This document shows positions 45,060 to 56,583 of a DNA stretch of 64,000 nucleotides, piece by piece. Numbering within the stretch: the stretch's first letter is position 1; every line of letters begins with the position of its first letter. The translations under genes were made by a program, and so were the position numbers. The notes beneath the pieces were generated by a model, which saw nothing but the letters and a program-made list of their open reading frames with translations, ran no database searches and was not told where the DNA came from. Source of the DNA: Chondrosia reniformis (lineage: Eukaryota > Porifera > Demospongiae > Chondrillida > Chondrillidae); the NCBI GenBank assembly GCA_947172415.1, contig OX359191.1:5208001-5272000 (forward strand), in the 5' to 3' direction.

Positions 45060-47030
45060 ACCATTCCTTGATGAATTTCCTCACATATTGAAAGAGTTTC
45101 CCCCTTCAGATAATCAAAAACACCTTGAAAACCACCGACAAGGATGTCAGCTTTGATAATCTCATATTTCACTATACTGCAAATGTTAGACATAAATTTG
45201 ACTCTACAACAATGCCAGATTTAGCATTAGCTGCCCAAAGCTTTCACGGTCCTTAAATTTAGCTTCTGCTATGGAGTTAGCCTTTTCAGACAAACGCATT
45301 TTAACTTCTATTAAAGTAAACAATTGCAAAGCTGTTGTATTCTGTTTAACAATTGATATTATTGACACATAAGAATGCTGAAGGCAATATTCTTCTGCCT
45401 TGTATACCTATTTTGCTATTTCAAATTCCACTTAATCTTTTGACTCATATTCCTCTATCTGGAATTCGTGCACTTCATCATTCACCTGGTCATTTTCCTC
45501 TGATTCCGATTTCTTCCTTTCTGTTTTTACCTCATCAGCATAGACAATTGGTTCTTGTAAAGTGATAAAGTTGTGGGAGTGTTTGCAACCTTGAGCTACA
45601 GCCACTATTTTGCAATTGGCATCATGGTACTCCACCAAATCGAGCATTAGAGCAACAAAACAGTGGTAAATCTGATCTCTGCTTTGCTATCTGTTGTAGC
45701 AACGGATTCCACTGTATACCCCATTTGTAACTGATGCAGCGCCTTCGCATGAAGCAAACTGCTTGGAGGGCTTTGCATTAAGGATAGTACATATAATGGT
45801 TGGCTTGATGAATACATCTAGAATGGGATCATTTTCAATATAATTGACAAGGCAATTCAGGTTATGTAAAGCTACTTCCCAAGCAGCTGCACCAGAAGCC
45901 TATAAAACAAGTATACATACTAATATACATTTCAAAGTTACACAAAACTATATATGCACAGTGGTCCCTGCTCAATCCATATATCCTTATTTCTGTCCAT
46001 ATTCATTGCCAATGAAGTTGTAAAGGAATAAGAACAAAATGATTTGATAAAATATGGTGTAGATTAGAGGGCTAAAGGGGGACCACTGTACACAAACAAC
46101 ATTGGTAAATACTACAATAATAATGTATTATATTGTGTATTTACCAGTGATGTCCACTCATTACTTAGTTCTGCCAAATCTAAACAAGACAAAGGTATTC
46201 TCAATATATATGTTCAATTTTTGGGGCGCCTATGCCCCTATATTCTTTGCAGGAATTATGTTAATGTATGGCTTCCTGTTCGTAACCTTGTATATATATA
46301 TATATATATATATCTGTCACCAAAATGGCGGACGCTCGGCTGGTTTTAGTTTTCTAGCTTAAAATTAGCTATTTCTTCCTTTGCGTCGAACATTGAATTA
46401 ACAATAAGGCTTTAGTAACCACCTTTATTAATACTATGTAACGCAAACCTTGCGCAAAAATGTTTCTACGAGATATGGCCTTGAAAAATTGACAGCTAAC
46501 AAGAGTCGTCCGGAAATCGGTTAACCGGATATCTATGCGAACCAGCCATGTAGTTCAAGTTTACTTAGGGGCGCCTGGCACCCCCAACTCGAAATATTTC
46601 TTTTCCTATATATACATATTGAACATATTTAATGTACATATAATATGATCTGTTATTACATATATATCTCACTTACCTTTAATTACATAAAGATATCTTG
46701 AACAAGCGACTTTGCATATATACAGGTTTCAGCAATCCGTTTCCTCTTTCCTCTGAATATCTCTGGGTTAAATCTCCTGATAAAAGCAAATGTGTTCCAC
46801 ATCTTCCTATTTTTATTTAAAAGGTCTTCAAGGTTGTGGAAATGCAATTGCTACACATAGAATAAAATAATTCTATTGTAAGCACATATAAGTGGGTCAT
46901 CGTGTGAGAGATGCAATTGCTGTGTTTGAACAAAATAAGGGAAAGATAGTCTTCAGTGAAAGTCCTAGTAGAAGAAATGGACAGATATAAATATATATGC
47001 ATCCTTACAGCTAATAACATGCATGTTTTT
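45060..47030 (-). pseudogene. Unrecognised multi-exon gene fragments
   Basis: Minus-strand stretches look coding and sit behind plausible acceptors. About 46860-46690: HNLEDLLNKNRKMWNTFAF and FRGKRKRIAETCIYAK. 45902-45700, after TTTTATAG: ASGAAAWEVALHNLNCLVNY and ENDPILDVFIKP. 45647-45432: MLDLVEYHDANCKIVAVAQG with an acidic tail. About 45320-45200: LIEVKMRLSEKANSIAEAK. The shared strand and order suggest one gene, and in-frame stops suggest decay. I do not recognise the family. Confidence 0.35.
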
Positions 47031-47205
47031 AATTATGTACTGAGGTTGCAAGACTGGTGTGAGAGGAGTGCTCACTATTCTGAAGTATGGCAGTTGTAGT
47101 TAGTTGGGTATTGGCTACACTTGATTGCACTAAAAAACATTTGGTGTCCACTGTACACTAAATTTATTGTGTTCTGCTTGTCCCAATATGGACACGTTTA
47201 TTGGT

Positions 47206-47305
47206 GTGCTGGGCACACCTATTATGTATGGTGTGCTGGGCACACTTATTATGTATGGTGTGCTATGGACACTTATTTTGTATGGTGTGCTATGGACACT
47301 TAATA
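47206..47305. repeat. 27-bp minisatellite interrupted by PLE-2
   Basis: Units of GGTGTGCTGGGCACAC(C/T)T followed by ATTATGTAT occur three times plus a partial one. The array stops at the left end of PLE-2 and resumes at 50193 (CACACTTATTATGTATGGTG). Confidence 0.85.
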
Positions 47306-47307
47306 AA

Positions 47308-47410
47308 ATGGAATAAGGATTTCTTCTAACCGCGTCGAACTTATCTTTGTAAAGGTTCATCTTTCGACTTTGGGAGCGTCTAGAGACGCAGTTTTTTCGA
47401 CTCTTCTTTC
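47308..47410 (+). repeat. PLE-2 terminal direct repeat, copy A
   Basis: The sequence, with GGAATAAGGATTTCTTCTAA near its start, is nearly identical to 49892-49994. Read on the minus strand it repeats the start of the PLE-2 protein (MNLYKDKFDAVRRNPYS). Confidence 0.9.
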
Positions 47411-49891
47411 TGCCAAACTTTTCGAGCCTGGGGGTCTTCTTCAGTGACTGATGTTGGTCTTCAAGGTGTCTTCATTTATAGGCATCTTTTCCCGTCATTT
47501 TCGGTTACCTCATCAGTGATGTCATCGGTTACATCATTTCCGGAGGAAGGACAGGTGAAGGGAGTATTCATAAAAAAGGGTTTCCAACCACTTCTTAGTA
47601 CAGTTCCTTGATCTAAGTTCATTCTTACCTGACATTGTTGGATCTTCAGGGCTTCTTTAATCCTCTTCCCTCTCCACCACTCTGGCTTGGCTCCACTCAA
47701 TTGGATGGCCAGTTTTTAGGGAGTGAACAGCTAAGCCATTGTTCACATTCCCCATCCTGACGGCACGTTTGTGCTCCGCCATCCTGACTTTCAACGTTCT
47801 TCCTGTTTCTCCAGTGTACACTGCAGGGCAACTAGAACAGGGGATTTGGTAAACGACACCTTTAATATCCATGGTAGGCTGTGGTTGTTTAGGCCTTGAG
47901 AGGATACTCCTCAGCGATCTCTGCTTTGTGAAGATGGTTTCAATGTTCATCTTCCGGCATGTTCTGGAGATCATTTCACTGAGGCCTTTCACATATGGAA
48001 TAAAAAGTTTTCGTTTACCATCTCCCCTACTTCCCTGGCTCCGTTTTCACTTCTTTATGTGCCTAGCAGCAAGCTTACTGGGGTATCCGTTGGCCTGGGG
48101 TACCCCTTTCAGGTGCTCTTCTTCCTCTTGGAGGACACTGGATCCAGCACCACCTCTGCTCTGTCCCTGAGGCAAAGGGCAATGCCAGCTTTCACCCTAG
48201 AATGGTGATGAGACGAGAAGTGAAGGTATCTATCCATGTGGGTTGGTTTTCTGTACAAGGCTGTACTCAAACTTCCCTTGTTCTTCTTCACTAACACGTC
48301 AAGGAACGGGATAGAGCCATTGGTCTCCTCCTCCATGGTGAACTGGATGTTTCCATGTCTTCCATTAAGGAAAGACAGAAAATTCTCCAGCTGACCCCTA
48401 CCTTGACTCCAGATGACAAAGGTGTCGTCTACATAACGTAGCCAGAGCCTGGGTTTGTAGCCAGCCTTCTGGAGGGCTTCATTTTCAAACTCTTCCATGA
48501 AGATGTTTGCCACCACTGGAGAGAGAGGAGAGCCCATGGCTGCCCCATCCTTCTGCTCAAAGAACTTGTCACTGTACTGGAAGTACGTTGTCCTAAGACA
48601 GAGTTCTGTGAGCGTTGTGATGGTGGGAGGGTCCAGAGTGGTCCGGTCTGATAGGGTGTTGTCTTCCCTCAGCCTCCTATCAATGATCTGCAAGGAGAGA
48701 TCTATAGGTACCTTAGTAAACAAGCTCCTCACATCAAAGCTGATTAACTTATCTTCATTCTATACGTGTAATCCCCTCATTTTCTTCACAAAGTCCTCCG
48801 AGTTCCTCACAAAGTGAGGAGTGTTCCCCCACAAGGGTGAGAGGATATTTGCCAGATATCTAGATAGGTGGTAGGTAGGGGAGTTTATAGAGGAAACAAT
48901 AGGTCTCAAGGGGCAACTGGCCTTGTGGATCTTTGGGAGTCCATAAAACTGGGGGGTGGAGCTTTGTTGGTTCTGAACCCTCTTCCTCAGATCATTGGGG
49001 AGTTTGCCATTTTTTCCAGTGACCGGAGAACTTCAGTTACCCGTTCGATTTTCAATGTTGGGTTCTTTTTGATTGGTTGATAGCTTGTATCATCCAAAAG
49101 TTCCCTTACTTTGGGGTCGTACTCTTCTTTGTCCAGGAGGACTGTGGCATTTCCCTTGTCTGCTGGAAGAATGATGGTATCAGAGTCCACCTTGAGCTCC
49201 TTGATGGCTGCTGTCTGACGTTTGGTCAGATTCGGGCTCGGGACCCCAGCTTTTGACAGGCATCATTGGACTTCACTCCTGAGTTGTTCTCCCTGGTGAC
49301 CAGATAAGTAACGAGCTAAGGATTCTGTCCCCGCAGTGATATCAACCCCGTGGAATGTGACAAGGAGTTGGTATAAAATTAAAACCTAGGGTAAGAACCT
49401 GTCTCTGTTGTGGTGTCAACTCCCTCTTAGAAAGGTTGATGATCACTTTTTCTGGGTCAATGGGAGTGAATCTGTTGACCTTGATGTTCCTGTCTAGCAG
49501 AGACTGGAACTTCACCCTATGCCTCTACTTGGTTTCCTGGAAGGTCCTTTCAGCAATGTTGTCACTCCATTCCTTCAGTTTAGGGAAGGATTCCCTGCTG
49601 ACCAACTTCATTAAGGAAGTTTTACAGTATTCCAACAGGATTTGGGAGTGATGTAATGTCCTACGAGCCGCGCCGATGCGTTCACATACTAGGTCCATTG
49701 ATGTGCGAAACGCTAATCATTTGGCCTTTTCCATGACAATAGGGAGCCGTATTCGAAGTCCTTTCGGCATGATCTTCTTGTCCCTGCATCTGAGGAAGAA
49801 AACAAGATGATTACGGTAACGGGCGATACGTTCTTTGATGTTCCTAAGTTGGTAGCACACGGCAATTGTAGCTCGCTCTAAGCGATCAATA

Positions 49892-50192
49892 ATGGAATAA
49901 GGATTTCTTCTAACTGCGTCGAACTTATCTTTGTAAAGATTCATCTTTCGACTTTGGGAGCGTCTAGAGACGCAGTTTTTTCGACTCTTCTTTCCTCCGG
50001 AAATGATGTAACCGATAACATCACTAATGAGGTACCAGAAAATGGCGGGAAAAGATGCCTATAAATTAAGACACCTTGAAGAACAACATCAGTCACTGAG
50101 GAAGACCCCAAGGGTCAAAATGTTTGGCAGAAAGAAGAATCGAAAAACTGTGTCTCTAGACGCTCCCAAAGTCGAAAGATGAACCTCTACAA
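49892..50192. repeat. PLE-2 terminal direct repeat copy B plus inverted copy C
   Basis: Copy B (49892-49994) matches 47308-47410 directly. Copy C (49995-50192) is the reverse complement of about 47346-47553. About 65 bases of B and the end of C are complementary, giving a hairpin with a loop near 130 bases. Confidence 0.85.
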
Positions 50193-50229
50193 ACACACTT
50201 ATTATGTATGGTGTGCATTGCACACTTTA

Positions 50230-51500
50230 AAGAAGTATGAGTGGTACAATTAAATGGGAAATTAGACAATACAATATTTATATACGTATACGCATATATA
50301 CAAGGACATAAAATAATGTTCAGTTTGTAGTGATAAATAAGTTAAGTGCAGTAATAAAATGTTTAACACTAGATGATGCTCTGTCGGCATTTGATGTGCA
50401 AAACAAAAGTTTTAGGTGTGAAAAAATTAGTACAGCCTTAAACATAACAAATATTGAATACAAAATACGCTGGTAAAAGACTAAGTGGTATCTCCTATAC
50501 TCTAATCTCAACGATAGGTATAGAGTCTACAACTAGGAAAAACTGTTTTGGCTCTGACAATCTACCTGTGCACATCACGTACAGCTGCAGCTACCCCTCT
50601 CTTATCCAGAATTTATTCAAGATGGCTTGCACCTTGTATGTATGGAAGGTACAATTTTAAAATGAGGTCGGTTTTCAAGTATGTGTGCACAAATGTATGT
50701 ATCATGGGTTAGGCATGTCCATGCATACCTCTGTAAAGTATAAAACCTTTTCATGGCTGACCTTGTGCCTAAGTCAAGAAGCAGGTATGGGAGAGCTGTT
50801 GTGCTTGGCATCCAGCTTTGCCTGGGCAAGAATCTTCTGCTGTGTAAGAGAAAAAAGGTACAGTTTATAGTTTTCCCACAATGTAAACTGGCGGTGGTTT
50901 CAACCCACCATGCACTAACGGTGAGTTTGCCTTGTCTAACATACTCTCGTTCCCTTCCCAACATCTCCACTAATGGCCACTAAAAAGGGTGGTCTGGTAT
51001 CTTCTGGCAGGTTTCTTGGCTCACTATCCCAAAAAGTTCTCCCACTTGGTCTAGTGTCTACTAAACATCAAGCATAAACCCCATATGTGCATGGATGAGT
51101 CTCAACGTGTAAATGTTCTTTTTGGTTTATGAGTGGATGGGAACGGGATTAACTTTGTCCCTACGTGAGAAACCACCACCATTACCGTGCACAGTGGTGG
51201 TTTTAACCCACGACTCTATAAAATATAGGTTTAACAGGTGGTGCATGGGGTTAATCTATTATGTGGTGGCTCCAATCAATCACCGTTTTTATAATGCATT
51301 TTTCCTATAGACCCATCTCTGAGACATGCACTTACCGATTTCTTGGTCTTCTTGTAGAAAAACCCTTAAACAGCTGTTGTGCTTGGGATCCAGCTTTGCC
51401 TAGGCAAGAATCTTCTTCACTGCATTCTGCCACTTGTCTTGAGCAGCATGTTGGAACTCACAAAATCCTCAGCATCTCCTTCAGCAGCTTTTAATGGAAA
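50230..51500 (-). pseudogene. Unrecognised minus-strand exon-like pieces
   Basis: Two coding-like pieces read on the minus strand. About 51480-51325: FQHAAQDKWQNAVKKILA then a stop and AKLDPKHNSCL, with a GTAAGT donor. About 51060-50790: TRPSGRTFWDSEPRNLPED, later QQKILAQAKLDAKHNSSP. The shared ILAxAKLD(A/P)KHNS motif shows the two pieces are related copies. The family is unknown. The rest of this stretch shows nothing. Confidence 0.3.
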
Positions 51501-51529
51501 GCATACAGTGATATATGTAACAACAAGTG

Positions 51530-51800
51530 TGGCAGAAGAAAGCATGCAATGTAGTATGAGAGAACATGAAAGTGTAAGTGTCAAGGAAGATAACATGAGA
51601 ATTCATGTGAGGTGCACATGGAGAGTATATACATGAGGTGTGGTGGGAGAGAAAGTGAGATGCAGTGGGAGAGAATGCAAGTTGTGAAGCGAAAGAAGGT
51701 TAGTGTGCTAGGAGAGAATATGTATGAGCTGTGCATGGTGAGAGAGAAAGTATACATGAGGTTAAATGGGGGAGAACCTGAGGGTGGGGTGGGTATATAG
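51530..51800 (+). repeat. Purine-rich degenerate minisatellite
   Basis: Loose repeats of GTGGGAGAGAATG and GAGGTG-like words dominate. A similar stretch lies at 52258-52500 with TGAAGTGTGGTGGGAGAGAG-like units. Confidence 0.45.
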
Positions 51801-52257
51801 CATTAAGACATACATGCAGTGTTGTCATGATAAAATTGTCTAGCAGGGCAGCATAGAGACCACGTAATGTGCCTTATATTTCCTGATTGAGAAGGGGGGA
51901 CCTGCTCCTGCTGGATGGCCTAATTCTACTAAACAGCGGACACCACACGAATACTCGTAAACTGGATTAAATATATATTGATCCCAGTATACATTGATTT
52001 TTGTAAGACACCACCACACCTCCCTGTATTTCTGCACCGTTTCTTTTTACCCACGCTGTACTTATGTCTCACAAGACTTATCATTGTCTGTCTGCTTCCT
52101 GTATATATTAATACAGTAGAGCCTGCATCTGTATCATGCATTTATGATAATGAAGGCAACCAAAAGTTGCTGAAATATCTAAGAGTGAAACAGTTTCATG
52201 CTGGCTAGTGATTACAAACAAGAGTAAAGTATGAACCCTTGTCACCACTCAGGAATT

Positions 52258-52500
52258 TACAGCATTGAGGTGCAGTGGGATAAAATGTGATGGTGTGCTT
52301 GGAGAGCATGAAGTGTGGTGGGAAAGAGCGTTAAGTGTGCTGTGAGTGCATGAGTGTGACGTGTGGTGGGAAAGAGCATGGAAGTGTTGTGGAAGATAAT
52401 GTGATTGTGCTGGGACAGTGTGAAGTGTGGTGGGAGAGAGTGTGTAGTGTAAGTGTAGACTTGAGGTGCAGTTTGAGGGGACATGAGGTGTGCCTGTAAG
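52258..52500 (+). repeat. Purine-rich degenerate minisatellite, second block
   Basis: Five or six imperfect units built around GTGTGGTGGGA(A/G)AGAG. Long antisense ORFs here are an artefact of the low complexity. Confidence 0.5.
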
Positions 52501-52533
52501 CATTCCTGCAATATGCATTATATTATGATGTAC

Positions 52534-52703
52534 CTGGTCAGGGTCATTCAGGAAGGGATACTTATGGAACACATCTGTAAGCGTGTGGTTGTTTTGCAGC
52601 AGGTCTGCCCTTCTCAGTGCAAATGAGGAAGACATCAATTCCTCCACAATTTGTCTGTTGGGAAGCTGTTTCTTGTGTTTTGCTTTGCAAGACTTTTGTG
52701 TAT
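52534..52703 (-). pseudogene. Isolated SAMD3-like exon
   Basis: The exon is bounded by an acceptor (TTTGCAAG before 52703) and a donor (CAG|GTACAT at 52533). It reads LPNRQIVEELMSSSFALRRA and HTLTDVFHKYPFLND, resembling the later part of the SAMD3-like proteins whose earlier part is at 9-3640. No neighbouring exons were recognised, so it is probably a relic. Confidence 0.4.
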
Positions 52704-52749
52704 CTTGCAAATGATATAGAAAGAATGTAAGTATATATATATACACATT

Positions 52750-53360
52750 ATGAATTCACTCTAATACTCATGAAAACTACAACGCATTTGCTGGTCACCA
52801 ATGTTCATATATATTCAGTAGTCACCAGATAAGCATATATAGAGTATGTCAGCTTCTTCTAGTATACTTCTTTGTTTTCAAGTCATGTGAAATCCATGTA
52901 ATCTGACAGAATTACAGAAATCTCAAGGAAATCTTTGAGATGTCAAATTTCATAGACTCTTTCCACATTTTATGATGGCTGAGCTTGCAGTGAAAATGCA
53001 GAGATCTAAACAAAGGTATTTTGTTCCCAAAACTTAATGACAAAGGTAAAAATAAGTTTTCGCGGCATATAAATACTTTTCATAGCTTGTTATGTTATCG
53101 ACATGTGCAGGCGTTAGCGTAAAATTCCATGTATTTTTTAAAAATAGTGCATAACTCATGTATGAAGTATTCTTTCAAAGATATACGTGGTGAAAATTAG
53201 ATTTTAATGTTAAGAGTATTTTGAGACAAATATAAGACTTTTAACCGACATCTATATCTCCACATTTTCAACTGAAGCATTTTGTTGTATGGCTGACTGA
53301 ATATTTAATTTTTTGATCTATAAATAACTTACAAAGGTTATAAAAACAAATTCATAAATT
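52750..53360. other. AT-rich stretch with no recognised feature
   Basis: Only short random ORFs occur, and I see no repeat matching elsewhere in the window. Confidence 0.5.
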
Positions 53361-53363
53361 ATA

Positions 53364-53520
53364 TGAATCCAGTGGAGAAGAAGATGAAAGAAGGGAAAAG
53401 AAGGAAGAAAAAGACTCCTGTATCTTCATCTAAAGCTCTCTTCAGGTTTAGTTCCCCTATAGGCTCTTTTTACAGAATAGGCATATAGCATGTAGGAAAA
53501 TGGTATCTTAGATTTTTTAT
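53364..53520 (+). repeat. 154-bp module, copy b, at the 5' end of the permuted PLE
   Basis: It starts TGAATCCAGTGGAG and follows the other copies to TTAGATTTTTTAT. Unlike copies a, c and d, sequence of the element continues directly from its 3' side. Confidence 0.8.
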
Positions 53521-53821
53521 CTGTTTACTTAGCCTCATGTTAGTCCCTGGTGGCTGTTGAGCCATTGTTGCCTTTAAATAGGCCCGGCTACATGTAATAA
53601 GTTAAGTCTTTGTGGACTGGCTTGTCTAGTCCTTGACCCATTTCCAATCATGACAAGTACAAAGTATAGAGATAGGATACCGGCTGGGAGGTCACCCGGG
53701 TTAACAAGCTCCCCGTCATTAGGTAAAGGTAGGGTGCCTGGTGATGAAAAGTTAGCTAACTCTCCCCATCTGTAGGTAGAGGGGTGCCTACTGGTGGGCA
53801 AGCTAGCCCCTCACTAGTTAA

Positions 53822-54100
53822 GAAGTGTAGCAATAAGCGGTGTAAAACATGTCTTCTTTAGTTACTGGCCCTACTTTTAAGAGTTTAGTTACAGGCAGGA
53901 CCTCTCAAGTCCTTAGTGCTTGTGGTCCCCTAGGATGCCAGAGTAGGAATGTTGTGTATCTTATTACTTGTAAACAATGTGATGTACAGTATGTAGGAGA
54001 AACCTCTCAAATACTTAGGAGTAGAATGAACAACCATAGGACTAGTACCAAAGGTTTTCAGCAATCATTTTAATTCTGATAACTATAGTTTTGATGAGCC
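53822..54100 (+). pseudogene. N-terminal GIY-YIG endonuclease of the permuted PLE
   Basis: A Cys cluster (CSNKRCKTC, about 53826-53852) precedes VTGPTFKSLVTGRTS, CGPLGCQSRNVVYLITCKQC, YVGETSQ and LRSRMNNHR at 53849-54040. NVVY and YVGE correspond to the GIY and YIG strands, and the Arg in RSRM matches the usual catalytic Arg. A frame change near 53855 and two more near 54068 and 54103 separate it from the Cys cluster and from the following domain (HFNSDNYSFDE, then LIMPIEQIPE). The domain nicks target DNA in PLE relatives. Confidence 0.75.
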
Positions 54101-55186
54101 TTGATTATGCCCATAGAACAGATACCTGAGACACCTAATTCTACTAGCCTCAGACTACTGAGAGAAGCGTTCTGGTACAAGGAACTCTGCTCTATTTATC
54201 TATATGGACTTAACGATAACATTAAATGCGTTGGCAATATTTCGAAACTTAAAAAACAACTACCACTTTACAAGAACGGGGGCTTTCTAGCCAAACTTAA
54301 ATGCGATACTTTTGTATTACAAGCTCGACACCTTCATTGTTTGTTAAACTCAGTACAATGTCTCATCGATACCCCAAAAACACCTTTTCCGCTTAGACTT
54401 ATGCTAATGATTAAAGACGTTATTAAAGCACGCGCTTCAGCCAGCCTTCCCAAACACCCAACGAAAACGACCAGTCCAAAAAGGTTTCTTAAAATCGTGT
54501 TTCATAATAAAGGTGTAGAAAAAATAGGCCTCTCAGGTATCTTAAACCAAAAGTTAGTGTTAGAAACTGTCCCACTCTTTATTCAAAACAAAGAGCCCCC
54601 ATTTGTATTATATAAGTATACCCAACTGATAGGACCTCAAATCTTTAACTTTTCACAAGCCTCTAGGTCAGATGTCTTTAGAAAACCAGAACCATGTGAG
54701 TGTCACAAGTCCCCTTTCATTTACAAGCCCCTAGGCCATGTTTTAACAGGTGACCTACGTATTGTTAGTAACCCAAAACCTAGAAAACTTCTTAAGAAAG
54801 GACTAAAATTTAGAGAACCTAATAACTTTAATTGGGTAACTGCTTTAAAAATGTGTAAGGAAGGTCTTAGAAAATATAAGATTACCTGGGCCTGTAGAGA
54901 AAATGTATCTACTTCTGTATTTAGTGAGTGGGAAAATGCTGTACTTAAGAAAATTAATGATAGGATCTCTAAGCTGTCTAAATTGTATACCAAATCCTCA
55001 GTTGCCAAGAAGACCTTTACTTGTCCTAAAATTAAGAAATTCTTAGCAGACCTACATGATAAGTGTGTTATAGCCCCAGCCGATAAGGCCTCTAATAATA
55101 TAATATTAATATGTAAATCCTACTATAGGCAAATTATCAATGAAGAACTAGGCAGTGCCTCCACTTATGCTAAATGTACAGCATAA
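54101..55186 (+). CDS. Central domain of the permuted PLE polyprotein
   Basis: A 361-residue open frame, among the longest in the window. It begins with the end of the endonuclease domain (MPIEQIPETP, LREAFWYKEL, IYLYGLNDN). A Lys-rich middle follows, then PEPCECHKSPFIYKPLGHVL (a small Cys motif also found in related elements), VLTGDLRIV, FREPNNFNW and, near the C terminus, DKCVIAPADKASNNI, which is the PLE equivalent of the ADKG motif ahead of RT. A stop at 55184-55186 interrupts the polyprotein; the frame resumes after about 90 bases with PSFYWMPKLHKN. The ATG is internal to the domain, so this is a fragment and not a native start. Confidence 0.75.
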   Translation: MIMPIEQIPETPNSTSLRLLREAFWYKELCSIYLYGLNDNIKCVGNISKLKKQLPLYKNGGFLAKLKCDTFVLQARHLHCLLNSVQCLIDTPKTPFPLRLMLMIKDVIKARASASLPKHPTKTTSPKRFLKIVFHNKGVEKIGLSGILNQKLVLETVPLFIQNKEPPFVLYKYTQLIGPQIFNFSQASRSDVFRKPEPCECHKSPFIYKPLGHVLTGDLRIVSNPKPRKLLKKGLKFREPNNFNWVTALKMCKEGLRKYKITWACRENVSTSVFSEWENAVLKKINDRISKLSKLYTKSSVAKKTFTCPKIKKFLADLHDKCVIAPADKASNNIILICKSYYRQIINEELGSASTYAKCTA

Positions 55187-55189
55187 CCC

Positions 55190-56424
55190 CAACAATTAAT
55201 TAGGAAACACATAGATTTCTTAAAACTAGAGAACTTAGAACCTAAACCAGACTGGTGTAACCTTCCCTCTTTTTACTGGATGCCTAAGCTACATAAGAAC
55301 TCTTACAGCAACAGATTCATAGCTGCCTCTCACAAATGTACTACCAAACCCCTTTCTAGATATCTAAATTCGGCACTCAGATCAATTCACAAACATTTTA
55401 GAGAATACTGCCTAGGTTTATATAGGAATACTGGTGTTAATGCCTTTTGGATAGTAGAAAACTCACTAGAAGTCTTAGATAGTCTTAGGTCTATACCCAC
55501 TAGTAAAGCCCAGCTAGCTAGTTTTGATTTTTCTACATTATATACAGCGATCCCCCATAACCTACTTAAAGACAAGATTACTAACCTTATTATAGTGCCT
55601 ATACCTGTAGCAAGTCCCAATATATAGAAGTCTGTCAGGATAAAGTCTTTTGGTCTGACAATGTCTCCCATAAAGCAGTCACAGCTGTTCATTTAGTAGA
55701 GCTCTTTAATTACCTTATTGACAACATTAATGTATGTGTAGAAGGTTCTGTATATAAGCAACATGTAGGTATCCCTATGGGTACTGACTGTACCCTGTAG
55801 TTGCTAATCTTTTGTGTTTGCCTATGAGTATATATGAGTTTATGAAAGGACTTCTTAAGGATAACATCACCTTACTATTAAATTTTCCAATACTTATAGG
55901 TATATTGATGACCTTTTATGTATTAACAACAAGAATTTTGAACTGTCAATTAGTGATATTACCCCAGAGAGGTTATTCCAAAAAGACAAATTCCAGCCCT
56001 AGGAAATCCCCCTTTTTAGACTTAGATATAACCATTCCTAATTTATCACTAAGGTATATGATAAGCGAGAGGACTTTAACTTTGATATAGTAAATTTCCC
56101 CCATTTAGATTATAATATTCCTAATACCCCAGCCTTTGGTGTCTATACTTCACAACTAATTAGGTATTCCAGAATATGTTGTGACTTCTCCAGTTTTCAG
56201 GTTAAAGTTTGCAGTTATGCAGTAGGCTTATTAAGCAGGGTTACAAATACTTTAAGCTAAAATCAACCTTTAAAACCTTCCTATCCCGGCAGCCTCTAGT
56301 TAGAATCAAGTATAAGCAAAAAGTAGCTAGTATGCTTAAGGACTGTCTTGTGTTACCCCATATTGTGTTACCCCACCTCCAAAGAAATGTTACTACTAGA
56401 AGACCTAAGGGTAGACTTATGTAA
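55190..56424 (+). pseudogene. Reverse transcriptase of the permuted PLE
   Basis: Blocks in order: FYWMPKLHKNSYSNRFIAAS (55271-55330), SFDFSTLYTAIPH (motif A, about 55521-55559), VYKQHVGIPMGTDC (motif B, about 55750-55790), RYIDDLL (motif C, about 55901, both Asp present), SPFLDLDI, then YDKREDF and a C-terminal KYKQKVASMLK at 56310. At least three frameshifts lie between the blocks (near 55620, 55795 and 55890). The enzyme would copy element RNA at the nicked target. Confidence 0.8.
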
Positions 56425-56583
56425 TATGTCCCACTTAATTGTGTCTATAGTTATGCTGAGTCCGTTTTACCTAAAAGCAAGATTACTAATAGATTTATAA
56501 ATAATTCATAAAAGTTAATTGGACCTACATTCCTTTCATATAATTAAATTTCATCATGTGTCTTAGTTAACACCATATTTTAC

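Larger units (their letters stand above)
47306..50192 (-). mobile_element. Penelope-like retroelement (PLE-2) with C-terminal GIY-YIG and pseudo-LTRs
   Basis: Minus-strand fragments cover nearly the whole protein. N terminus at 49944-49717 (MNLYKDKFDAVRRNPYS) and LTPQQRQVLTLGFN; DTIILPADKGNATVLLDKEE at 49190-48987; RT at 48732-48109 with DGAAMGSPLSPVVANIFMEE and WLRYVDDTFVIW (both catalytic Asp present); FYRKPTHMDRYLHF-type post-RT; GIY-YIG at 47992-47657 (GVVYQIPC...VYTGETGR...RMAEHKR); tail to about 47575. Stops and frameshifts separate the parts. A 103-bp direct repeat marks the ends (47308-47410 and 49892-49994), and 49995-50192 is an inverted copy of 47346-47553. Such repeated and inverted ends are known for PLEs as pseudo-LTRs. 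Confidence 0.9.

Noticed and set aside
47206-47305. 27-bp repeats as a CRISPR-like array
   Set aside because: The units are contiguous with no spacers, and the context is eukaryotic.
52257-52746. 165-residue minus-strand ORF, His/Ser/Thr-rich
   Set aside because: Only the first third is a plausible exon (52534-52703). The rest is translation of a low-complexity minisatellite.
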